The notes under the pieces were generated by a model. It saw only the letters and a list, made by a program, of their open reading frames with translations. It was not told the origin of the DNA and made no database searches. This document shows positions 8,601 through 16,267 of a DNA stretch of 46,243 nt, piece after piece. The translations under genes were made by a program, and so were the position numbers. This stretch comes from PVC group bacterium (GTDB lineage: Bacteria > Verrucomicrobiota > Kiritimatiellia > CAIKKV01 > CAITUY01), in assembly GCA_945890715.1 (NCBI GenBank), contig CAMDCX010000012.1, forward strand, positions 1 through 46,243, read 5' to 3'. The first letter of the stretch is position 1, and each line of letters starts with the position of its first letter.

Positions 8601-11600
8601 CTACCTCGGAGCCGACCGGAAATGGCAAAGCGGTGGCGGTCGCCAAGTTCTCGCATATTCGCCTCGTGAACAGGACGCCGGTCGCAATGTCCTGTTCAGC
8701 GACGGCAGCGTACAATGGATCAACAACACCCAGTTCAACGAGGCCATGAGCGGAAGCGGGATGGGAACCGGGACTGGATCTGACGCTCCTTCGCCCATCG
8801 CTTATAAGGCTCTTGAAATAAACGGAACATCCTCCAAGGTGGACCGCGACCTCCGGGCGCGGTCAGCCGCCGCCCGGAGGTCGGCGCCCACCGGTGGATT
8901 TATGGATTATGAAAAGAACCTTGAAAAATCGAGTCTAGACCTTCATGAAAAACCTCAAAAAGCGCTGGTCTCAGGGTTGCGTCCGATCCGTATTGATATC
9001 CCAAAAACTGGCACGCGATTTGTGTTCACCAAGGTGCTGAATGTAGGCAAGGAGCCCCTGACGATACGAACCGTGACCCTGGATCAAAAAGTCTTCAACA
9101 CCGTACGCGGTGTTCTTCAGGCGCTGGCACTACTGGCGGGTTTGGCCCTGCTGGGCTGGCAGATGATGCATCGTTCACGCAGCACCATTACCATCACTCT
9201 GTCTGTCGCCCTGATCTTCGGCAGTATCATTCATCTCCTGGTCTCCCTGCGTCTTCTCGATACGCTCATGATCATCATCGCGCCTCTGGTCGCCCTGACG
9301 GGACTGGCCTGGTTGATTCGGAAGGTGTGGACGCGAACACCCCCGCCGATCCCCTCGGTCACAGCCGTCTTGCTTGCCGTGTTCCTCTTCGCCACTCCGG
9401 TTCTCGCGGCTCCTTCCGCAACCCCGACCCTGCTTTCCGCTTCCTACAGCGGCATCGTGCAGGTGGTTGATGGCCCGGCAGCGGATCGCGTGGTGCAGGT
9501 GGATGTCGCCCTCGAATTGGAGTCGAGCGAACCCAACCAGATCATCCAGGTTTTCGGCCCGGAAGTCGCCGTGAAGGAATACAACGGGACGGGAACCTCG
9601 GCGAGTGGGTGGTTTGGCTTTCGAAAAAACAAATCTCCACAGTTGGTTCGCAACGGACAAAACATCAGCGTGCGATTGCCTGAGCCGGGCAAGGCATCGG
9701 TTCGGATGAAAGTCCTGGTTAAGCTGGGCGGCGATGTGGCCAAGCGGAAAATCGCCTTCGCCATTCCGCCCGCATTAGTCAGCCGGTTGGCGGTGCTGCT
9801 GGACGAACCCGGCGCTATGGTGGAATTACCGGCCGCCGTTTCGTTCACCTCTCCCCCGGTGAGCAACCAGCAGACCCGCGTGGAGGCAATCCTGGGGGCG
9901 ACCGACCGCGTAGAGCTTCTCTGGACTCCCCGTATGAAGCGCGCCGCTGAAATTGCGACAACGGTATTTTGCCGGAACACCGCCCTGGTCTCCCTCGGCG
10001 GCGGCGTGCTGAATGTACGCTCGATTCTCGACTACCAGATAACCCAGGGCGAATTACGCCAGCTCCAGATCACCGTACCTGCCAGCCAGAGACTGATGCG
10101 GGTTGAGGGTGATGGGATCCGCACCTGGAAACTCGAAGGACAGACAGTCACCGTGGAATTAGCCAAGGGAATGACCCCCGACTACCGCCTGACCCTGGAA
10201 ACGGAAAAGCCGGATGCGCAGGGAATTTCGCGGGTCAACATCGAGATTCCCCATGCGCTTGATGTGAAACGGGAGACCGGGCTGGTGGCACTCAAAACAG
10301 GCGAGGAATTCGGATTGACCCTTGAGTCCCAACAGGATCTCCAAAAAGTGGATGTCGGGGAGTATGTGCGGGCGGCGGCCGTCACGGGATCAATCCAACC
10401 GACCTCTGTCTACCGTTTCCTGAAGCCGGAATTTTCACTCGCGGTCATTGTGGCGCCCGTTCAGGCCCAACTCGAATCCGTCATCCGTAATCACCTGACC
10501 ATCACGCCCGAACAACTGGGACTCCGGGCCGATGTGAACACCACTATCAAGCGAGCGGGAGTATTCGGATTAAGGGTCTCCCTGCCAGACGGCTACCGGG
10601 TGGAACGGGTGGAGGCAGGCGTGACCTTGTCGCAATGGCAGGAGAAGCCCGCTTCAAAACCGGGCGACCGCCGTGTCCTGGAACTGACACTCAAGGAGCG
10701 AACCCTTGGCTTATATCTGTTTTCTGTTTTCCTGACGCGCACAGAAAAATCGCTCGCCAAATCGATCCCCGTGGAAGGAGTTCTGGCCCTGGATACCGTC
10801 AAGGAGTCGGCCTATGTCACAGTGTCCTCGGAGGATGGCATCCAACTCAAGAGCGGCGCCTTCACCGGCCTGACTGAAATCCCGGCCGCCATGGTTCCCT
10901 CCGAGAACAACACCCTAACCTTGCCGACAAGCGGCATTCTGGCTTTCAAGGTGATCCCGGGTGACCAAGCCCGATGGACCCTTTCCGTTGCAACGGAGAA
11001 AATTGACGCCTGGGTCCGGGCCGAAGTAATGAACACGGTGACCCTGACAGAAATGCTGGCCTCCGGTCGGTCCGTCATCCGATACGATGTGGCGAACTCA
11101 CCCACCCGTGAATTCCGGGTTCGTATCCCCGCAACGTTCCGCAATGTGGACGTCACCGGGAACTCCATCCGCCGAAAGGATTACGATGAAGCGACCGGTG
11201 AATGGCGCGTGGAACTGCAGAACAAGGTTCGTGGCTTGTACACCCTGACCATTACCTGGGAATACCCCTGGTCGGTGAAGGACGGCTTGTTGGAACTGAT
11301 GGGTGTGGAGGCCGCTGGAGTTGAACGGGAGACGGGCTGGATGGCACTGCTTGCGCCGCCGGGCTTAAAGCTCGAGCCGAAAAAGTTAACTACGGATCTG
11401 CTGAAGGCGGATATCCGCGACCTTCCCGAGTGGACCGCAATGGGGCCGGACTCCGGCGCCATCCTCGTCTTCCGATATCTTCGCCCCGGCTTCAAACTGG
11501 CGCTCACCGCACAACGTTTCGAGGAGGCGGAAGTTCTCCAGGCGCTGGTCGATCGCGTCCGGCTGACCTCTGTTGTGGCCGAGGACGGCCAGATGATGAC

Positions 11601-12579
11601 GGCCATGGCGTTATCGATCCGGAATAATGCCCGGCAATACCTTGAGGTCACCCTCCCGGCGGGCGCCCAAGTATGGAGCGCCTTCGTGGGCGGTCAGCCC
11701 GTGCGGCCCAGTCGGCGCGATGGCGCCATCCTGCTCCCGATGGAACGATCCGGCGGGGAATCCACTGTCGAAGTGGAACTGACCTACGTTGGAGGAAGCG
11801 CCTTCCCCAAACGAAGCGCCCTCGTGAGTATCCCGTCGCCCGGCATCGATGTGCCACTGAAAAATGCCCAGTGGGATTTCTACCTGCCGCCGGATTACCG
11901 GTATGATCGGTTTGAAGGCACCATGAAGCCGATGCTCGACACGGCACAGACCACCAACGTCCCGCAACTGCAGATGTTCTCAATGACGGACTACATCAAG
12001 GCAGAAAACATAAATCGGGAGGCGCGCGAGGAGGATGTTGCGTCCTCATTGAGCAACGCCCGTAGCCAATTAGCAGGCGGAAATGCCAATTTTGCTTACA
12101 ATTCCTACAGTCGTGCAAAAGGGAAGTGGGGGGGGAAAGCAGGCGAGGACAAGGATGCACTCAAGGAACTGGAAAAGGACCTGAAACGGTCCCAAGCCAA
12201 CAATTTGATTGCGCGCCAAGAACAAATAATGAGCCAGACTGGCGACTCCGTCAGCCAAGGGGGCCAAATTCTAGTCGCAGGGGTAGCACAGCAAAGGAAG
12301 CTCGATCAGGGGGCAGCGGAATTGCAGTGGGAAAAAGTATCCCAGGCGCAGGACATCGCGGTGACCAAGATCATGCCCTTGCGAATCAACCTGCCGAAGC
12401 GTGGCCTCCGTTTCAGCTTCACTCAGGTTCTGCAGACTGAAATCGGAAAACCGATGGTGGTGGAATTCCGGGCCGTCAATCAGCAAGCCAGTAGCTGGAC
12501 CGGCCGGATCGCCTGGGGCGTCATGGGACTGCTGACTCTGTGGGCCGTTGTAGCCCTGACGTTACGGCGTCTCTCCTGA
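5689..12579 (+). CDS. Giant duplicated envelope protein with embedded pseudopilin-like segment
   Basis: This is a 2296-residue protein of unknown function with a clear ribosome site (AAAGGAG) and an N-terminal signal peptide. It is two related halves in tandem. Collinear matches include EEGQM (716)/EDGQM (1965), each followed by KNN/RNN and GGQPV-type motifs. Others are FTGPNIRRK/VTGNSIRRK, and LRPIRIDIPKTGTRFVF (about 1096)/MPLRINLPKRGLRFSF (2229). The motif VxRETG occurs four times (299, 629, 1526, 1878). Membrane segments lie near 865-885, 1141-1160, 1166-1210 and 2270-2293. A second signal-peptide-like stretch ending VLAAP (about 1224-1243) opens the second half. Residues 890-1020 resemble a type IV pseudopilin, and about 2100-2215 is charged and coil-like. 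The predominantly beta character suggests a periplasmic or surface role, which is inference. Confidence 0.8.
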   Translation: MKALFKVLVLILFPSLLPAGTPLKPLPVVPPPQAVITVHEIQYTGQLSPTQARFTVSLDLDSTGTDAAPLPVLEGDVAVLPVKLPDSIRLLREGNRFSLLVTQAGRHKIALEYVAKIERQDPWNQVSFTGPAAAIGSVSAQAEGAGVEIQLLTGTTLESASKDGVTRVRGFLGPEKRVSLQWKSKTMEVTRQALLTCETRVAVQVAPTVVKYKTDMNFDILQGSIQQLRVTLPGSQALTKLQGEGVRDWNAKPEGDHQVLTVEFIRPIEKSYALALFSEQSVEASVTKTLIQPPQPATVERETGTITVSAEDVLATPEQTSGLRQANAPAGTLACYQFYGRTFALSFLLQRLEPVIKTTDRVTVRVDETRALVTHVLSLTVEKAGVYVIEMATPSGSVVSDVRGEGIEDWKASGGKLLVNFSSRVLGARQLEVQLEGSRVTTNRDAETNAWLVTVGALRVTGAVHETAQIGATSAPGIQLKTFSENLVGAREISISRLASRTGDETLAYVADQSEWAVILTAEHMAARITADVFNLITIGDGLLGGSATIRYAIINQGVQEFQVQVPPLWKNVEFTGPNIRRKELQGDTWIIGLQEKAWGGYTLVVTYDYQFDPHRATLPIGGIHPVKVERETGSVALTSAANLRLTAQPNGDSIRRVDEADLPSTDRALITRPVLMAYKYQGPTYGLGVEVTRYDELPVLDAAADRTQLTTVLTEEGQMLSQASFMVKNNDRQFQTFTMPEGADFWGCYVDGQPVKPEKSATSLLVPLPRHANRDEAFSVDIVYAQKIPPLKSLLPHSITLAAPLTDMQTTYAEWELYAPPSQHLTRFAGNMIVARGTTYGLRDAWQAFLRFYDSLYHEAGGLLWFLAIAAGFVFLILYSIRRGWRAFRTALVTLAILGVLAGMLTPALSGSREKARRVSSSNNLKQMGLSLAMYAEQHAGQLPGSLDDLKGIAGDEAIFRDVSSGTRFVYLGADRKWQSGGGRQVLAYSPREQDAGRNVLFSDGSVQWINNTQFNEAMSGSGMGTGTGSDAPSPIAYKALEINGTSSKVDRDLRARSAAARRSAPTGGFMDYEKNLEKSSLDLHEKPQKALVSGLRPIRIDIPKTGTRFVFTKVLNVGKEPLTIRTVTLDQKVFNTVRGVLQALALLAGLALLGWQMMHRSRSTITITLSVALIFGSIIHLLVSLRLLDTLMIIIAPLVALTGLAWLIRKVWTRTPPPIPSVTAVLLAVFLFATPVLAAPSATPTLLSASYSGIVQVVDGPAADRVVQVDVALELESSEPNQIIQVFGPEVAVKEYNGTGTSASGWFGFRKNKSPQLVRNGQNISVRLPEPGKASVRMKVLVKLGGDVAKRKIAFAIPPALVSRLAVLLDEPGAMVELPAAVSFTSPPVSNQQTRVEAILGATDRVELLWTPRMKRAAEIATTVFCRNTALVSLGGGVLNVRSILDYQITQGELRQLQITVPASQRLMRVEGDGIRTWKLEGQTVTVELAKGMTPDYRLTLETEKPDAQGISRVNIEIPHALDVKRETGLVALKTGEEFGLTLESQQDLQKVDVGEYVRAAAVTGSIQPTSVYRFLKPEFSLAVIVAPVQAQLESVIRNHLTITPEQLGLRADVNTTIKRAGVFGLRVSLPDGYRVERVEAGVTLSQWQEKPASKPGDRRVLELTLKERTLGLYLFSVFLTRTEKSLAKSIPVEGVLALDTVKESAYVTVSSEDGIQLKSGAFTGLTEIPAAMVPSENNTLTLPTSGILAFKVIPGDQARWTLSVATEKIDAWVRAEVMNTVTLTEMLASGRSVIRYDVANSPTREFRVRIPATFRNVDVTGNSIRRKDYDEATGEWRVELQNKVRGLYTLTITWEYPWSVKDGLLELMGVEAAGVERETGWMALLAPPGLKLEPKKLTTDLLKADIRDLPEWTAMGPDSGAILVFRYLRPGFKLALTAQRFEEAEVLQALVDRVRLTSVVAEDGQMMTAMALSIRNNARQYLEVTLPAGAQVWSAFVGGQPVRPSRRDGAILLPMERSGGESTVEVELTYVGGSAFPKRSALVSIPSPGIDVPLKNAQWDFYLPPDYRYDRFEGTMKPMLDTAQTTNVPQLQMFSMTDYIKAENINREAREEDVASSLSNARSQLAGGNANFAYNSYSRAKGKWGGKAGEDKDALKELEKDLKRSQANNLIARQEQIMSQTGDSVSQGGQILVAGVAQQRKLDQGAAELQWEKVSQAQDIAVTKIMPLRINLPKRGLRFSFTQVLQTEIGKPMVVEFRAVNQQASSWTGRIAWGVMGLLTLWAVVALTLRRLS

Positions 12580-12639
12580 TCTGAAGCCCGCCTGACGCTA
12601 TTTTCCTGGCGCGGGCGGGATATCCTTAACATTTCCCCG

Positions 12640-13608
12640 CTAACGGCGAAAAACAGAAACCAACCCGAAATGGAAAAAGACGAGTAAAACCAGTATCGTC
12701 AACACTATCCCCATAATAAGGAAGGCAAACACATAACGCCTGATCCTGGATTCCTTCCTTGACGCCGATCGATCACCGGAGGGAACGCCGGGGGGTGACC
12801 ACAAAAGGGGAAGATCGCTACAAACCCGCCCGGTCAAGTAAGCATCGAGCACTTCGATCGTGCCTTCAAGGTTGCGGGACTTGGCAATATGTCCCCGGTT
12901 CGTGGAGACAAGTTCGATAACCTCTGGTTTGGCATTCCGCGGGCAACCCGTCATCCTGGCCACGTCCGGAGACATCATGCTCAAGTCGTTACGCCCGTCA
13001 CCGACCGCGAGAATCTGATCCGCCCGTACGCCGGTGATCTGCGACAGTTGCTTTACGGCAAGCCCTTTGCTCACGATCCTGGATTCCGCCCAGACAACAT
13101 CCTGCAGATGCCTGACCCTGACATGGGGCTTATGTTCCGCACGGGAATTAAGCATCTCAAAAACCCGGGTCGCCGCATCCTCAGAGTTAAAGTGAAGAAT
13201 CAGACTGCGAGTGGTCCAGTCCTTTTTTGAAATGCCGAAGTCCCACTTGCTGCAAAGAGCATGCCACTCACCTAGTGTGTCGTTCACCGATGCGTTGTGA
13301 TAGAGTGTTTTCTTGAACATAGAAAAATTCCATTTCAGATCAGGAATCATCCAGCCTCGCGGTGTGACTGTGAAAATGTAAGCATCCCGCGTCACCACAT
13401 AGTCCGGCCTGATGCCCATCTTCAACATGGATTTGAAATGGGTCCTGTATCCCTCCATCGACCGTCCGGTGCAGATGGCCCATTTCGCCCCCGTTCTTGA
13501 CAGGAACTGGTTGATCTTATCCTTGAACTCAAGGCAAACGAAATATTGATCAGTGGGACCGACCAAGGTTCCGTCAAGGTCAATGACTAGTAAACGAATA
13601 TCGCTCAT
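12640..13608 (-). CDS. HAD-superfamily (Cof-type) hydrolase with C-terminal membrane anchor
   Basis: From the ATG at 13608 this is 322 residues; a TTG at 13632 would add eight. Motif I is DLDGTLVGP near the N-terminus, motif II is CTGRS, and motif IV is GDGRNDLSMM at about 210, the pattern of Cof-type HAD phosphatases. The last 35 residues hold a membrane helix (FAFLIMGIVLTILVLLVFF), unusual for this soluble family, so the enzyme probably sits on the inner membrane facing the cytoplasm. Substrate is unknown; sugar phosphates or nucleotides are typical for relatives. It is convergent with the giant gene. Confidence 0.8.
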   Translation of the reverse strand: MSDIRLLVIDLDGTLVGPTDQYFVCLEFKDKINQFLSRTGAKWAICTGRSMEGYRTHFKSMLKMGIRPDYVVTRDAYIFTVTPRGWMIPDLKWNFSMFKKTLYHNASVNDTLGEWHALCSKWDFGISKKDWTTRSLILHFNSEDAATRVFEMLNSRAEHKPHVRVRHLQDVVWAESRIVSKGLAVKQLSQITGVRADQILAVGDGRNDLSMMSPDVARMTGCPRNAKPEVIELVSTNRGHIAKSRNLEGTIEVLDAYLTGRVCSDLPLLWSPPGVPSGDRSASRKESRIRRYVFAFLIMGIVLTILVLLVFFHFGLVSVFRR

Positions 13609-14185
13609 TCCGTGCAGATCGCTTTTTTCCAACTAAAGCAGGTGGAGATCAGAAGCCGCAATCTTCCCTTCACCCACACATTGTGCCTTCAGAATAACTA
13701 AGCCAGGCGTGTTTTTCCTGCCTGATGATGGATAAGAGGCGATACGGGCACACGCCAGTTGAGCCCGCCCTGCACCATCTCTGAAACATCGTTTTCATGA
13801 TTGGGAGCATGTTAAAATCCTGCATGAAGGTCAAGATCGGTAATAGCCAAGTTTTCGAAGTGCTGCGGCTGGTTTGATCACCGAAACGAACCTGTTTTAA
13901 TGTAACTGGGGTCGAGCGGAAACAACCGTCCCGCCGCTAGTGTTCAACCGTTCGCGTAAGCCATCCCCGCGGGTCCTAATAAGCAGTGGAGACCGAGGGG
14001 TACGATTTTCGATGGGGAATACTCTTGTTGCTACATGGTGAATCATCTCAGGGTATGATGGGATTGTTATTGGCATTGTCAGAATCGCAGGGACGGATCT
14101 CAGTTCCACACTGAAAATGACGAGGACCCAAACCTCTTGCACAACCCGTTTGGCATTCGCTTTTTTGAGCGGCTGACCCGCGTGG
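13609..14185. other. 577-base gap without a recognisable gene
   Basis: Neither strand shows a convincing coding frame, tRNA, riboswitch or terminator. The longest frame (13897-14142, leftward) has no recognised motif and an atypical composition. Confidence 0.6.
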
Positions 14186-15535
14186 CTAGGTGTGTATTCG
14201 AGCCTTCAAGTCATAGCCGGCGGCGCCGGTGTACAGGATTTTGACCAGGGTGCCGGACTTGGCTTTAGCAGACACTCCCTTGACCTGCGTGATGCCGTCC
14301 ACCTCGGGAGCCTGGCCCCGGGAACGAGCCTCCCACTGTGTATTCGGGAGCGGCCGGATGAGCAGTGCTTCATCCTCGCGACCGCGCTGCTTGCGGGCTT
14401 TTCGAAAGGCAATCTCCTGCTGAATGGCCATGAGTTTGTCACGCCTGCGTTGCGCGATGGCGGACGAAACCTGACGGGGCAACTTTGCCGCCGCTGTGGT
14501 CTCCTCCGGAGAATACGCAAATACACCAAGATGGTCGAATTCGGCTTCCCGGACAAATCTTACAAGCTCATTGAACTGCGCGACCGTCTCGCCGGGAAAT
14601 CCCACCAGACAGGTCGTGCGCAACACCACACCGGGTAACCGGGCTCGGGCACGCTCCGGAAACTGCCGCACGGCGGCCATGCCGCCGGGCCGTTGCATCG
14701 CCTTCAACACGGCGTCATGGGCATGCTGGATCGGAATATCCAGATAGCGGCAGACCTGCGACACCTCCCCCATCGTGTCCAGCAGTTCATCGCTCAAATA
14801 GGCCGGATGGCCGTAGAGCAACCGGATCCAGAAATTTCCGCCCAGCTTCCCGAGCCGACGTAACAGGCCGGTCAGGGTTGCCGCGTCCTTTCTGTCGAAA
14901 CCATAGCGCGTCGTGTCCTGGGAAATCAGATTCAACTCGCGAATCCCCTGCCCCAACAAAGTTTCAGCCTCTTTTACAATGTCATCCATCCCCCGGGACC
15001 GATAGCGACCGCGGATAGCAGGAATGGCACAGAAGGCGCACTGGTGATTACAGCCCTCGGCAATCTTCAAATAGGCAAAAGGACCGCCCGTGAGAATAAT
15101 TCGGGAGGGTAGCGGACTAAACACTTTTCGAGACACGGCTGAAACCTTGAGAATACCGCTCTCGCCTTGTCCCACCTTCCGAACCACGCGCCCGATCTCC
15201 GCCAATTGATCAAGTCCGATAAAGGCATCAACCTCGGGCATGGCGCGTTGCAGTTCCGCCTGATAGCGCTGGATGAGACAACCTGCCACGATAACAGCCC
15301 GGCATCCCCCGGATTGCTTCAGCTGGCACGCCCGCAAGATGGCATCCACCGATTCCTCCTTGGCGTCACCAATGAACCCGCAGGTGTTCACCAGGATCAC
15401 ATCCGCCTCCTGGGGCGAACGCGCCAGGGCAATTCCTTCCGCACGGAGAACAGACGCCATATGCTCGGAATCAACCAGATTTTTGGCACACCCCAGACTG
15501 ATGAATCCAACGGAAAGCCTGGAGTGTTGCATCAT
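14186..15535 (-). CDS. rimO: Ribosomal protein S12 methylthiotransferase RimO
   Basis: This 449-residue radical-SAM enzyme adds a methylthio group to the conserved aspartate of ribosomal protein S12. The N-terminal UPF0004 domain has SLGCAKNLVDSE and LVNTCGFI, the cysteines that bind the auxiliary cluster. The radical-SAM CxxxCxxC is CNHQCAFC at about residues 161-168, followed by IPAIRGRYRSR. A TRAM domain ends the protein. The SLGCAKNLVDSE signature and the IPAIRG segment point to RimO rather than MiaB. It is the last gene of the leftward ftsH operon, 12 bases after rodZ. Confidence 0.94.
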   Translation of the reverse strand: MMQHSRLSVGFISLGCAKNLVDSEHMASVLRAEGIALARSPQEADVILVNTCGFIGDAKEESVDAILRACQLKQSGGCRAVIVAGCLIQRYQAELQRAMPEVDAFIGLDQLAEIGRVVRKVGQGESGILKVSAVSRKVFSPLPSRIILTGGPFAYLKIAEGCNHQCAFCAIPAIRGRYRSRGMDDIVKEAETLLGQGIRELNLISQDTTRYGFDRKDAATLTGLLRRLGKLGGNFWIRLLYGHPAYLSDELLDTMGEVSQVCRYLDIPIQHAHDAVLKAMQRPGGMAAVRQFPERARARLPGVVLRTTCLVGFPGETVAQFNELVRFVREAEFDHLGVFAYSPEETTAAAKLPRQVSSAIAQRRRDKLMAIQQEIAFRKARKQRGREDEALLIRPLPNTQWEARSRGQAPEVDGITQVKGVSAKAKSGTLVKILYTGAAGYDLKARIHT

Positions 15536-15547
15536 ACCACCTTGCCG

Positions 15548-16267
15548 CTATTTCAGTTTGATATAGGGCGGCGGGGGCGGCTCCGCCAGACGCAAAGTGC
15601 GCGAGCCGGTAATCTTTTTTACAGGAGCCGGAGCGATAGTGGTGGAGGCACCCGGTGTTTTCGGCGCCGAAAGGAAGGAGATTCCGCTGGCCACCAGAAT
15701 GGCCACTACAAGGACGGCAAACCCGATAGCGGCATACCGCCCAATGGGAACCGGAGCCGGTTCCGAATAATCACGTCGGGTCGACGACAGTCGGGATTGG
15801 CTTCGGGGAGCCTCCTGGCGGGACGCCTGATAACGGGCTCCGGCCTCAACAAAGGTCTGAAGGGTATCGCGGGCGGCCGTCGCCACGGAATTGACAACAT
15901 GTGTCAGGGCCGAGCCACTGGTCTCCCGGAACCGCGCCAGCGGCGAGGGCACAGGAAGTCCGTCATTCATGGTGGCGGGCGCCGGTATTTCGGTTTTGAG
16001 CGTCGGCCGGACGGAGCGTGCATACTGACTGAGGTAAAGCCGGATTAAGGGAGCCGGATCGAGCCCCACCAGTTCGGCATAGAGCTTAATAAACCCTTTT
16101 CCATAAAGCGGCGCAGGAATGTCGCTGTAATCATCATTCTCCAAAGCTTGAATGATGTGAGCCTTGATCCGGGTGGCCTCCACCACATCAGCGATGCTGT
16201 AACGGTGGGTTTCGCGAGCGGCCCGCAACAGGGCTCCGGGGGTTCTGGGGGTAAGCAATTCACTCAT
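15548..16267 (-). CDS. rodZ: RodZ-like HTH membrane protein
   Basis: Of 239 residues, about 8-80 form the RodZ-type HTH_25 domain (LLRAARETHRYSIADVVEAT, then YGKGFIKLYAELVGLD). A linker follows, and one membrane helix lies at about 177-199 (IGFAVLVVAILVASGISFL). RodZ links MreB filaments to the inner membrane and supports rod shape. The periplasmic tail is short (about 40 residues, proline-rich end), with no DUF4115 domain visible. Its ATG overlaps the ftsK stop in an ATGA. Confidence 0.8.
   Translation of the reverse strand: MSELLTPRTPGALLRAARETHRYSIADVVEATRIKAHIIQALENDDYSDIPAPLYGKGFIKLYAELVGLDPAPLIRLYLSQYARSVRPTLKTEIPAPATMNDGLPVPSPLARFRETSGSALTHVVNSVATAARDTLQTFVEAGARYQASRQEAPRSQSRLSSTRRDYSEPAPVPIGRYAAIGFAVLVVAILVASGISFLSAPKTPGASTTIAPAPVKKITGSRTLRLAEPPPPPYIKLK

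Noticed and set aside
13897-14142. 81-codon leftward frame in the HAD-rimO gap
   Set aside because: No ribosome site, no motif and unlike neighbouring codon use.
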